Origin: Agrococcus terreus
GTDB taxonomy: Bacteria; Actinomycetota; Actinomycetes; Actinomycetales; Microbacteriaceae
Assembly: GCF_014645235.1 (NCBI RefSeq)
Contig: NZ_BMLM01000001.1
Coordinates: forward strand, 1,922,001 to 1,986,000
DNA length: 64,000 nt
Direction of reading: 5' to 3'
Positions 8,868 through 18,414 of the stretch are shown here, in pieces. The notes under the pieces are model-generated. The model saw only the letters and a program-made list of their open reading frames with translations, was not told where the DNA came from and searched no databases. A program made the translations under genes and the position numbers. Position 1 is the stretch's first letter. The number at the start of each line of letters is the position of its first letter.

Positions 8868-9248
8868 TCACTCCCGGCGGTTGCGGTCGTCCCACTCCTG
8901 CGCGAGGCGGTCCATGAGGGAGCCGCCCTGCTTGGCGCCGACGGGGCCGGAGCCGCTGCGGCCCGGGCGCGCGCTGTCGTCGGCGGAGGCGGGGCGGGAA
9001 GCGGCAAGGGCCCACAGGGCGCCGGCGACCGCGATGCCGAAGCCGGCGACGCCGAGCACGGCGAGCTTCATCGTGACGCCGACGACGACGAGGACGAGCC
9101 CGACGGCGATGCCGAGGACGCCGACCGCCACCTTCGTGTAGTCGACGGTCCTGGGACCGCCGGACGTGTTGACGATGTCGGCCTCGTGCTTGTAGAGGTT
9201 GCGCTCCATCTCGTCGAGGAGTCGCTGCTCGTGCTCCGAGAGCCCCAT
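8868..9248 (-). CDS. DUF3040 domain membrane protein
   Basis: A 126-residue protein with the DUF3040 signature at its N-terminus (MGLSEHEQRLLDEMERNLY), two adjacent membrane helices at about residues 40-82 (VAVGVLGIAVGLVLVVVG and LAVLGVAGFGIAVAGALWAL) and a hydrophilic tail. DUF3040 proteins are small actinobacterial membrane proteins of unknown function, often near dcw genes. The start at 9248 has AAAGGGG seven bases upstream. It is divergent from the polyprenyl synthase gene. Confidence 0.9.
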   Translation of the reverse strand: MGLSEHEQRLLDEMERNLYKHEADIVNTSGGPRTVDYTKVAVGVLGIAVGLVLVVVGVTMKLAVLGVAGFGIAVAGALWALAASRPASADDSARPGRSGSGPVGAKQGGSLMDRLAQEWDDRNRRE

Positions 9249-9285
9249 CTCGCACCCCTTTCGCTGCTCGCTGGTGCGGGCGATC

Positions 9286-9314
9286 AGTCTACGCGGCATC
9301 GCTGTCAATAGCAT
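9286..9314. promoter_or_regulatory. divergent promoter pair (DUF3040 / polyprenyl synthase)
   Basis: A minus-strand TAGACT (9286-9291) precedes the DUF3040 gene by a leader of about 37 bases carrying the ribosome site. A plus-strand TAGCAT (9309-9314) ends eight bases before the synthase GTG, implying a leaderless or near-leaderless transcript. Both fit TANNNT -10 boxes; -35 elements are not clear. Confidence 0.5.
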
Positions 9315-9322
9315 GTGGAGTT

Positions 9323-10435
9323 GTGTCGGCACAGCAGCGCTTCGCCCGAGCCGTCGACGGCTCGCTCCAGGAGTTCCTCGACGAGCGCGAGGCGGTGCTC
9401 GCCGAGGTCTCGGCCGACGCCGTCCCGCTCGTGCAGCGCGTGCGCGAGCTGGTCTCCGGCGGCAAGCGCGTCCGGAGCGCCTTCGTGCTCTGGGGCTGGC
9501 ACGCCGTGACCGCCGCGCGGCCCGACGCGCCGCACACCGCGGGCACCGAGCAGGACCCCGCCTGGGCCGACGCCGTGGGCGTCGCGACCGCGATGGAGCT
9601 CATCCACGCGGCAGCGCTCGTGCACGACGACATCATCGACGGCTCCGACACGCGCCGCGGACGACCGGCGATGCACCGCGCGCTCGAGGCGATGCACCGC
9701 GACGCGGAGTGGGCGGGCGACGCCCGCGCCTGGGGCACGAGCGCGGCGGTGCTCGTGGGCGACCTGCTGCTCAACTGGGCCGACGACCGCATGCTCCTCG
9801 CCTGCCGCGCCGCCGAGCACGGCGACGCGGTCCACGACGAGTACCGGCGGATGCGCGAGGAGGTCACCTTCGGGCAGTACCTCGACGTGCTCGAGGAGGC
9901 CGCGTGGATCCGGCAGGACCCCGCGACGCTGCTCGACCGCGCGCACACCGTCGCGATCCACAAGTCGGCCCGCTACTCGGTCGAGCGCCCGCTCGCGCTC
10001 GGCGCGCTCCTCGCGGGCGCCGACGACGCGCAGCTCGAGGCGCTCTCGGGCTACGGCCTGCCCGTGGGCCTCGCGTTCCAGATGCGCGACGACCTGCTGG
10101 GCGTCTTCGGCGACCCCGAGGTCACCGGCAAGCCCGCGGGCGACGACCTGCGCGAGGGCAAGCGCACCGTGCTGGTCGAGATCGCGCGGCAGCGGCTGAC
10201 GCCGAGCGTGCGGACGATGCTCGACGAGCTGCTCGGCGACCCGGAGCTCGACGAGCGCCAGATCGCGATCCTGCAGGACGCGATCCGCGGCTCGCAGGCG
10301 CCCGAGCGCCTCGAGGCGCTCATCGACCGCTCGGTGGGGCAGGCGCTCGAGTCGCTGCACGAGGGCGCGCTCTCGCGCTCGGCCGTGCTCGAGCTCGAGC
10401 GGCTCGCCGACACGGTCGCGAAGCGCGACCGCTAG
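9323..10435 (+). CDS. polyprenyl (geranylgeranyl-type) diphosphate synthase
   Basis: An isoprenyl diphosphate synthase that condenses isopentenyl diphosphate with an allylic diphosphate; product length cannot be read from sequence. The 370-residue protein has the first aspartate motif DDIID (from Asp102, followed by the RRGRP loop) and the second, DDLLGVFGD (from Asp256), plus the GGKRVRSAF substrate motif. It matches the position of idsA2 in the mycobacterial Rv2173-Rv2178c region. Start is GTG 9323. It may supply C20 chains for menaquinone, carotenoid or lipid carriers. Confidence 0.9.
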   Translation: MSAQQRFARAVDGSLQEFLDEREAVLAEVSADAVPLVQRVRELVSGGKRVRSAFVLWGWHAVTAARPDAPHTAGTEQDPAWADAVGVATAMELIHAAALVHDDIIDGSDTRRGRPAMHRALEAMHRDAEWAGDARAWGTSAAVLVGDLLLNWADDRMLLACRAAEHGDAVHDEYRRMREEVTFGQYLDVLEEAAWIRQDPATLLDRAHTVAIHKSARYSVERPLALGALLAGADDAQLEALSGYGLPVGLAFQMRDDLLGVFGDPEVTGKPAGDDLREGKRTVLVEIARQRLTPSVRTMLDELLGDPELDERQIAILQDAIRGSQAPERLEALIDRSVGQALESLHEGALSRSAVLELERLADTVAKRDR

Positions 10436-10454
10436 CGGCGACCCCGCCGCAGGC

Positions 10455-10787
10455 TCAGCCGAGCAGCTGCGCCGCGCGGCGCACGGCTGCCTTCTGGCCC
10501 GCGCGCATCGCCGCGAACGGCGTCATGCCGAGCGCATCGTCCTCGGCGAGCATCCAGTCGATCGCCTCGTCCTCGGTGAGGCCGAGGTCGAGCAGCACCA
10601 GCAGCGTGCCCTTGAGGTCGGGCAGCGGCTCGCCGTCGCGGATCGCCGCCGCCGGCACCTGCAGCGGGCCGTTCCGGCGCGAGCCGGGCAGGCGGTGCTC
10701 CTCGACGAGGCGGTGGATGCGCCCGACCGGCTGGCCGAGGATGGTCACGAGCTCGGGCACCGAGAGCCAGGTGGAGTCTTGCGTCAC
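10455..10787 (-). CDS. Rv2175c-family DNA-binding protein
   Basis: A 110-residue winged-helix-like protein beginning with GTG, with TWLSVPELVTILGQPVGRIHRLVEEHRLP as a degenerate helix-turn-helix and a C-terminal helical part (GLTEDEAIDWMLAEDDALG). It matches the Mycobacterium tuberculosis Rv2175c family, a DNA-binding protein known to be phosphorylated by PknL. The divergent kinase gene starts 87 bases away, keeping the same pairing. The target genes are unknown. It converges with the polyprenyl synthase gene 19 bases away. Confidence 0.88.
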   Translation of the reverse strand: MTQDSTWLSVPELVTILGQPVGRIHRLVEEHRLPGSRRNGPLQVPAAAIRDGEPLPDLKGTLLVLLDLGLTEDEAIDWMLAEDDALGMTPFAAMRAGQKAAVRRAAQLLG

Positions 10788-10861
10788 CCGACCATCGTGG
10801 CAGAGCGGGGCGACCTGCGCCGCGGACGGCGTGGAGCCGCGGCGGAGCGCATGCGCCCGCC

Positions 10862-10867
10862 TATGCT
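10862..10867 (+). promoter_or_regulatory. -10 box of the kinase gene, six bases before GTG
   Basis: TATGCT, then six bases, then the GTG at 10874. There is no ribosome site, so a leaderless transcript starting at the GTG is expected. Confidence 0.6.
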
Positions 10868-10873
10868 CGCCAC

Positions 10874-12799
<1,926 letters not shown>

Positions 12800-12804
12800 C
12801 GCGA

Positions 12805-12834
12805 GCGGCCGCCGCCCCGGAGGACGACGGCCGC
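12805..12834. terminator. weak inverted repeat between convergent genes
   Basis: GCGGCCG and CGGCCGC arms of 7 bp around a 16-base loop, in the 49-base gap between the convergent kinase and DAHP synthase genes. It may act as a bidirectional terminator; the stem is short. Confidence 0.35.
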
Positions 12835-12848
12835 ATCGGCGCAGCGGA

Positions 12849-14207
12849 TCAGCGCTGGCGCAGCTCCTCGGCGACGAGGAACGCCAGCTCGAGCGACTGC
12901 ATGTGGTTGAGGCGCGGGTCGCAGAGCGACTCGTAGCGGGTCTCGAGCGCGAGCTCGTCGATCTCCTCCGCGCCGCCCAGGCACTCCGTGACGTCGTCGC
13001 CCGTCAGCTCGACGTGGATGCCGCCGGGGTGCGTGCCCACCGCGCGGTGCGACTCGAAGAAGCCGCGCACCTCGTCGACGACGTCGTCGAAGCGGCGCGA
13101 CTTGTAGCCGTTCTTCGTCGTGATGCCGTTGCCGTGCATCGGGTCGGTCACCCACAGCGGCGTGGAGCCGAGCGCCTTCGACGCCTCGAGCAGCGGCGGC
13201 AGCGCCTCGCGGATGCGGCCGGCGCCCATGCGGGTGATGAAGGTGAGGCGGCCGGGCTCGCGCTCCGGGTCGAGCCGGTCGACGAGCGCCTCCATGTCGG
13301 CGGCCGTCGTCGACGGGCCGAGCTTGACGCCGATGGGGTTCCGCACGCGGGAGAAGAAGTCGACGTGCGCGCCGTCGATCTCGCGGGTCCGCTCCCCGAT
13401 CCACTGGAAGTGGCTCGAGGTGTTGTAGGCGAGGCCCGTGCGCGAGTCGATGCGCGTCATCGGCCGCTCGTAGTCCATGAGGAGGCCCTCGTGGCCCGTG
13501 AAGAACTCGACGCCCCTGAGCTCGTCGAAGTTCGCGCCCGCAGCCTCCATGAAGCGCACCGCGCGGTCGATCTCGCCCGCGAGCGCCTCGTAGCGCGCGA
13601 ACGAGGGGTTCTGCGCGAAGCCCTTGTTCCACGAGTGCACCTGGCGCAGGTCGGCGAAGCCTCCCTGCGTGAAGGCGCGCACGAGGTTCAGCGTCGAGGC
13701 GGCCATGTGGTAGCCGCGCAGGATGCGGTCGGGGTCGGCCGCGCGCGACTCCTGGGTGAAGTCGTAGCCGTTCACGATGTCGCCGCGGTACGCCGGCAGC
13801 GTGAGGTCGCCGCGGGTCTCCGAGTCGCTCGAGCGCGGCTTCGCGAACTGGCCCGCCATGCGGCCCATCTTGATGACCGGCATCGCCGCGCCGTAGGTGA
13901 GGACGACCGCCATCTGCAGGATCGTCTTCACGCGGTTGCGGATGTTGTCGGCCGTCGCGCCCGCGAAGGTCTCGGCGCAGTCGCCGCCCTGCAGCAGGAA
14001 GGCTTCGCCGCGCGCCGCGGCGGCGATGCGCTCGCGCAGCACGTCGACCTCGCCCGCGAAGACCAGCGGGGGCGCGCTGCGCAGCTCGCGCCGGACGCGC
14101 TCGAGCTCCGCCTCGTCGGGCCACGCGGGCTGCTGCTTGATCGGGAGCTGCCGATACGCGTCGAGCCCATGCTCGATGGAGCCCGGGATCGCGATCGTGT
14201 CCGTCAT
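12849..14207 (-). CDS. aroG: class II 3-deoxy-7-phosphoheptulonate (DAHP) synthase
   Basis: Catalyses condensation of phosphoenolpyruvate and erythrose 4-phosphate, the first step of the shikimate pathway. The 452-residue protein is a plant-like class II enzyme: FLLQGGDCAETF, KMGRMAGQFAKPRS, RAFTQGGFADLR, FFTGHEGLLMDYE and WVTDPMHGNGI are visible, including metal and substrate residues. The start is uncertain: ATG 14207 is used, but GTG 14210 or ATG 14216 are in frame, and AAGGG lies about 7 bases before GTG 14210. In mycobacteria AroG binds chorismate mutase for feedback control. Confidence 0.95.
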   Translation of the reverse strand: MTDTIAIPGSIEHGLDAYRQLPIKQQPAWPDEAELERVRRELRSAPPLVFAGEVDVLRERIAAAARGEAFLLQGGDCAETFAGATADNIRNRVKTILQMAVVLTYGAAMPVIKMGRMAGQFAKPRSSDSETRGDLTLPAYRGDIVNGYDFTQESRAADPDRILRGYHMAASTLNLVRAFTQGGFADLRQVHSWNKGFAQNPSFARYEALAGEIDRAVRFMEAAGANFDELRGVEFFTGHEGLLMDYERPMTRIDSRTGLAYNTSSHFQWIGERTREIDGAHVDFFSRVRNPIGVKLGPSTTAADMEALVDRLDPEREPGRLTFITRMGAGRIREALPPLLEASKALGSTPLWVTDPMHGNGITTKNGYKSRRFDDVVDEVRGFFESHRAVGTHPGGIHVELTGDDVTECLGGAEEIDELALETRYESLCDPRLNHMQSLELAFLVAEELRQR

Positions 14208-14318
14208 CACACTCATGCCCTTCGCGGCGCGCACGCCGCCGTCGTGGTCGGCGCGGGATGCGCGCCGCCCTCCAGCCTAGCGACCGGGCGGGTGCCCGGA
14301 CGGCTCGGCGTCGCCCGC

Positions 14319-15035
14319 TCAGCGCCCGTCGCGGCCCGCGGCGAGCGCCCGGCGCTCCGCCTCGACGCGCGACTTCACGCTCGAGGCGTAGACGTCCACG
14401 TACTCCTGGTCGGAGAGCCGGTTGATGGCGACCATGATCTCGTCGGTGATCGACCGCAGCACGAAGCGGTCGCCCTCGAGGTTGTAGTAGCGCGAGAAGT
14501 CGAGCGGCTCGCCGAAGCGGATGCCGATGCGGCCCACGCGCGGGATCCGGCGGCCGATCGGCATGATCTTCTCGGTGTCGACCATGACGCACGGGACCAC
14601 CGGCACGCGCGCGTCGAGCACCATGCGCGCGACGCCCGTGCGGCCGCGGTAGAGCTTGCCGTCGGGGCTGCGGGTGCCCTCGGGGTAGATGCCGATGAGC
14701 TGGCCCTCGGCGAGCTTGTCGAGCGCGGCCGAGAGGCTCTGCGAGCTCGCGGCGCCGCCCGAGCGGTCCATCGGCAGCTGGCCGACGCCGAGGAAGAACC
14801 AGCGCACGAGTCGGCCCTTGAGGCCCTTGCCGGTGAAGTAGTCCGACTTCGCGAGGTAGTAGACCCGCCGGTCGATCGTGAGCGGCATGAGGAAGGAGTC
14901 GATGACCGACAGGTGGTTGCCCGCGATGATCGCGCCGCCGTGCTCGGGGATGTTGTCGAGCCCCACGACCCACGGGCGGAACACCCGGTTCATGAACGGG
15001 CCCACGACCCAGTGCCTCAGCAGCCAGTAGAACAC
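14319..15035 (-). CDS. 1-acyl-sn-glycerol-3-phosphate acyltransferase family protein
   Basis: A PlsC-type membrane-associated acyltransferase that acylates lysophosphatidic acid or a related acceptor in phospholipid synthesis. The 238-residue protein has the catalytic NHLSVIDS (NHX4D) motif, the FLGVGQLPMDR region, the EGTRSPDGKLYRGRTG glycerol-phosphate motif and VPVVPCVMVDT. Two in-frame GTGs compete: 15035 has GGAGG five bases upstream, whereas 15041 overlaps the ribosome site, so 15035 is preferred. It sits divergent to the acyl-CoA ligase gene, a plausible metabolic pair and the same order as Rv2182c and Rv2187. Confidence 0.9.
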   Translation of the reverse strand: MFYWLLRHWVVGPFMNRVFRPWVVGLDNIPEHGGAIIAGNHLSVIDSFLMPLTIDRRVYYLAKSDYFTGKGLKGRLVRWFFLGVGQLPMDRSGGAASSQSLSAALDKLAEGQLIGIYPEGTRSPDGKLYRGRTGVARMVLDARVPVVPCVMVDTEKIMPIGRRIPRVGRIGIRFGEPLDFSRYYNLEGDRFVLRSITDEIMVAINRLSDQEYVDVYASSVKSRVEAERRALAAGRDGR

Positions 15036-15172
15036 TCGCACCTCCCGCGCCCGGCAAGCCTAGGGCAGGGGATGCGCGGGCGGCCGCATCCGCCACGCTC
15101 GCGCCGGATCCCAGCCGTCTTGGACGGACGACCGTAGGATGTGGGCAACGCACGAGAGCCGAAGGAGTCGCA

Positions 15173-17008
15173 GTGCCCCACATCACCGTCCCCGAGGGCG
15201 TCGTCCCGCCCATCGTCCCCGCGGACCCCGATGCGAACGTCACCGACCTGCTCGAGGACACGCTCCGCCGCTCCCCCGACTCCGCGCTCTTCTCCGTGCC
15301 CGAGGGCGACGGCTGGCGCCACATCACGACGCGCGAGTTCCACGCGCAGGTGATCGCGCTCGCCAAGGGCTTCGTGGCCGCCGGCGTGCAGCCGGGCGAC
15401 CACGTGGGCTTCATGTGCCGCGTGCGCTACGAGTTCTCGCTCGTCGACTTCGCGCTCTGGTACGCCGGCGCCCGCATGGTGCCCGTCTACGAGACGAGCG
15501 CGCCCTCGCAGATCGAGTGGATCCTCTCGGACGCGGGCGCGACCCGCATGATCCTCGAGGACGCCGAGCTCGTGAGCCGGTTCGACGAGGCGCACGGCGA
15601 GCTGCCGTCGATCGCCGAGGTGTGGCGGATCGACCGCGGCGACCTCGACCGGCTCGTCGCGCAGGGCGCCGACGTCGCCGACGACGAGATCGAGCGCCGC
15701 CGCTCGCTCGCGAAGGGCGCCGACCTCGCCACGCTCATCTACACCTCGGGCTCCACGGGCCGCCCGAAGGGCACGATGCTCTCGCACGCCAACTTCGTCG
15801 AGCTCTGCCGCAACGCCAAGGAGGCGCTCGCCGAGGTCGTCGCGCCCGGCTCGTCGACGCTCCTCTTCGTCACGCAGGCGCACGTCTTCGCGCGCTTCAT
15901 CTCGGTGCTGGCGATCGCCTCGGGCGTGCGCGTCGGCCACCAGGCCGACACGAAGCAGCTCGTCGCCTCGATGGGCTCCTTCCAGCCCACCTTCTTCCTC
16001 GCCGTGCCGCGCGTGTTCGAGAAGGTCTACAACGCGAGCGAGCAGAAGGCGGAGGCCGGCGGCAAGGGCAGGATCTTCCGCAAGGCCGCGCAGGTCGCCG
16101 TCGCGCACTCGAAGGCGCTCGACGCCGGGCACGTGCCGATCGGCCTGAAGCTCCAGTTCGCGCTCTTCGAGCGCCTCGTGCTGTCGAAGCTGAAGACGGC
16201 GCTCGGCGGCAACGTCCGCTACGCGGTGTCGGGCTCGGCTCCGCTGTCGACGTTCCTCGCGCACTTCTACCGCTCGCTCGGCATCCGCATCCTCGAGGGC
16301 TACGGCCTCACCGAGACCACGGCGCCGCTCACCGTGAACGTGCCCGACCGCTTCAAGATCGGCACGGTCGGCCCTGCGATCCCCGGCAACGGCGTGCGCA
16401 TCGCCGAGGACGGCGAGGTGCTCGCGAAGGGCGTCTGCGTCTTCCAGGGCTACTGGCAGAACGAGGCGGCGACCGCCGAGGCCTTCACCGAGGACGGCTG
16501 GTTCCACACCGGCGACATCGGCCGGCTCGACGACGAGGGCTACCTCTCGATCACGGGCCGCAAGAAGGAGCTCATCGTCACGGCCGGCGGCAAGAACGTC
16601 GCACCGAACGCGCTCGAGGACCCGATCCGCTCGAACACGATCATCGGCCAGCCGGTGGTCGTCGGCGACCAGCGGCCATACATCGGCGCGCTCATCACCC
16701 TCGACTCCGAGATGCTGCCGACGTGGCTCGAGAACAACGGCCACGACAAGGGCCTCTCGCTCACCGACGCGGCGCAGCACCCGGCGGTGATCGAGGAGGT
16801 GCGGCAGCAGATCGTGCGCGCGAACGCGGGCGTCTCGCGCGCCGAGTCGGTGCGTCGGTTCACGATCCTGCCGGTGGAGTTCGTCGAGGCCAACGGGCAC
16901 CTCACGCCGAAGATGTCGATCAAGCGGCACAACATCCTCAAGGACTTCGCCGACGACATCGAGGGCCTGTACGCCCAGGGCGGCAGCGCCCACGACGTCG
17001 GCGAGTGA
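15173..17008 (+). CDS. long-chain fatty acid-CoA ligase (FadD15-like)
   Basis: An AMP-forming acyl-CoA synthetase of 611 residues that activates long-chain fatty acids. The ATP motif YTSGSTGRPKGTM is at about residue 190, followed by FLAVPRVFEKVYN, YGLTETTAPLT, WFHTGDIGRLDDEGYLSITG and the C-terminal ITGRKKELIVTAGGKNVAPN. Start is GTG 15173 with GAAGGAG eight bases upstream; a TAGGAT -10 lies about 35 bases before it. The LACS-type insertion and synteny with mycobacterial fadD15 support the assignment. Confidence 0.92.
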   Translation: MPHITVPEGVVPPIVPADPDANVTDLLEDTLRRSPDSALFSVPEGDGWRHITTREFHAQVIALAKGFVAAGVQPGDHVGFMCRVRYEFSLVDFALWYAGARMVPVYETSAPSQIEWILSDAGATRMILEDAELVSRFDEAHGELPSIAEVWRIDRGDLDRLVAQGADVADDEIERRRSLAKGADLATLIYTSGSTGRPKGTMLSHANFVELCRNAKEALAEVVAPGSSTLLFVTQAHVFARFISVLAIASGVRVGHQADTKQLVASMGSFQPTFFLAVPRVFEKVYNASEQKAEAGGKGRIFRKAAQVAVAHSKALDAGHVPIGLKLQFALFERLVLSKLKTALGGNVRYAVSGSAPLSTFLAHFYRSLGIRILEGYGLTETTAPLTVNVPDRFKIGTVGPAIPGNGVRIAEDGEVLAKGVCVFQGYWQNEAATAEAFTEDGWFHTGDIGRLDDEGYLSITGRKKELIVTAGGKNVAPNALEDPIRSNTIIGQPVVVGDQRPYIGALITLDSEMLPTWLENNGHDKGLSLTDAAQHPAVIEEVRQQIVRANAGVSRAESVRRFTILPVEFVEANGHLTPKMSIKRHNILKDFADDIEGLYAQGGSAHDVGE

Positions 17009-17050
17009 CGCGGATCCGGTGACGGCGGCGGACGGGGCGGCGGTGGGCGC

Positions 17051-17899
17051 ATGATCGTGCCGGCCGCGGCCCAGGACGCGGCCGCGGTCGCCGACCACTA
17101 CGACGAGCTCGACCTCGTCTACCGCCGGGTGTGGGGCGAGCACGTGCACCACGGCCTCTGGACGACCGGGCGCGAGTCGCCGACCGAGGCCGTGGAGGCG
17201 CTCGTCGACGCCGTCGCCGAGCGCCTCCGGCTCGCGCCCGGGCAGACGGGCGTCGACATCGGCTGCGGCTACGCCGGCACCGCCCGGCGGCTCGCCGCCA
17301 CCCGTGGCGCTCGCGTCACGGGGCTCACGCTCTCGGCCGAGCAGGCGCGGTTCGCGGCGGCGCAGCCGGGCGAGGGCGTCGAGGTGCGCGTCGCCGACTG
17401 GCTCGACAACGGCCTCCCCGACGCCGCGTTCGACGCGGCCTGGTCGATCGAGTCGAGCGAGCACATGGTCGACAAGCCGGCGTTCTTCGCCGAGGCGCAC
17501 CGCGTGCTCGCGCCCGGCGGCCGGATGGTCGTGTGCGCGTGGCTCGCGCGCACGGGCGCGCGGCCGTGGGAGGTGCGCACGATGCTCGAGCCCATCTGCC
17601 GCGAGGGGCGCCTGCCCTCGATGGGCACGCAGGAGGAGTACGAGGCGATGGCGCGCGAGGCCGGCTTCCGGGTCGTCGGCTTCGACGACGTCAGCCGCCG
17701 GGTCGCCCGAACCTGGACGATCTGCGCCCGGCGGGTCGCCCGCGCGGTGCTCGTCGACCGCGAGCTGCGCGGCATCGGGCTCCGCGCGCGCAACCGCGTC
17801 TTCGCGCTGTCGATCCCGCGGCTCATCGCCGCGTACCGGACCGGCGCGATGCGCTACGGCATCCTCACGCTCGAGCGGCCGGTCGAGCCGGCGGCCTGA
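17051..17899 (+). CDS. SAM-dependent methyltransferase (tocopherol/sterol methyltransferase-like)
   Basis: A 282-residue class I methyltransferase. The SAM-binding loop VDIGCGYAGTARRLA is at about residues 68-82, with LTLSAEQARFA, the acidic post-motif WSIESSEHM and HRVLAPGGRMVVCAW. Overall layout resembles gamma-tocopherol and sterol C-methyltransferases, which methylate isoprenoid rings or side chains; the substrate here is not known. The gene follows the acyl-CoA ligase by 42 bases in the same direction and may be co-transcribed with it. It converges with the deformylase gene. Confidence 0.8.
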   Translation: MIVPAAAQDAAAVADHYDELDLVYRRVWGEHVHHGLWTTGRESPTEAVEALVDAVAERLRLAPGQTGVDIGCGYAGTARRLAATRGARVTGLTLSAEQARFAAAQPGEGVEVRVADWLDNGLPDAAFDAAWSIESSEHMVDKPAFFAEAHRVLAPGGRMVVCAWLARTGARPWEVRTMLEPICREGRLPSMGTQEEYEAMAREAGFRVVGFDDVSRRVARTWTICARRVARAVLVDRELRGIGLRARNRVFALSIPRLIAAYRTGAMRYGILTLERPVEPAA

Positions 17900-17922
17900 C
17901 GATCAGCGCCGCGGCGCCCGGC

Positions 17923-18414
17923 TCAGTACCAGGGCGCCGCGCGCACGGCCTCGAGCGCCCGGGCGCGCATGCCGCGCTCGAGCGACTGCAGGTAGAGGCG
18001 GCCGTCGAGGTGGCCCATCTCGTGCTGCAGCATCTGCGCCATGAGGCCCTCGCCCTCGAGCACGACCTCGGCGCCGTCGAGGTCGACGCCCTCGACGCGG
18101 CACCACGGGTGGCGCGGCGTCGGGAAGCCGAGGTCGGGCACCGACAGGCAGCCCTCGTCGACGAGCTCGGGCTCGCCGCGCACCTCGACGATGCGCGGGT
18201 TGAGCACGTAGCCGACCTCGCCGTCGACGTTGAACGAGAAGGCCGCCTGCGCCGTGCCGATCTGGCAGGCCGCGACGCCCGCACGGCCGGGGAGCCGCAC
18301 CGTGTCGAGGAGGTCCTGCACGAGCGCCGCCGTGCCGGGCGCGGCCGGGTCGACCGGCTCCGCCTTCGAGCGCAGCACGGGGTCGCCGAAGACGCGGATC
18401 TCGCGGACCGTCAT
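17923..18414 (-). CDS. def: peptide deformylase, variant motifs
   Basis: Removes the formyl group from nascent N-terminal methionine. The 163-residue protein keeps all three metal ligands: the cysteine of EGCLSVP and both histidines of HEMGH, with the catalytic glutamate between them. Two normally conserved positions differ: motif 1 reads GVAACQIG (usual GLAAPQIG, Pro to Cys) and motif 3 reads HEMGHLDG (usual HEXDHLDG, Asp to Gly). The ATG overlaps the pyruvate carboxylase stop (ATGA). It may be a second, specialised deformylase; whether another copy exists elsewhere cannot be seen. Confidence 0.85.
   Translation of the reverse strand: MTVREIRVFGDPVLRSKAEPVDPAAPGTAALVQDLLDTVRLPGRAGVAACQIGTAQAAFSFNVDGEVGYVLNPRIVEVRGEPELVDEGCLSVPDLGFPTPRHPWCRVEGVDLDGAEVVLEGEGLMAQMLQHEMGHLDGRLYLQSLERGMRARALEAVRAAPWY

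Noticed and set aside
9303-9308. Perfect TTGACA on the minus strand before the DUF3040 gene
   Set aside because: It lies only 11 bases from TAGACT, too close for a -35/-10 pair, and no other suitable -10 follows.
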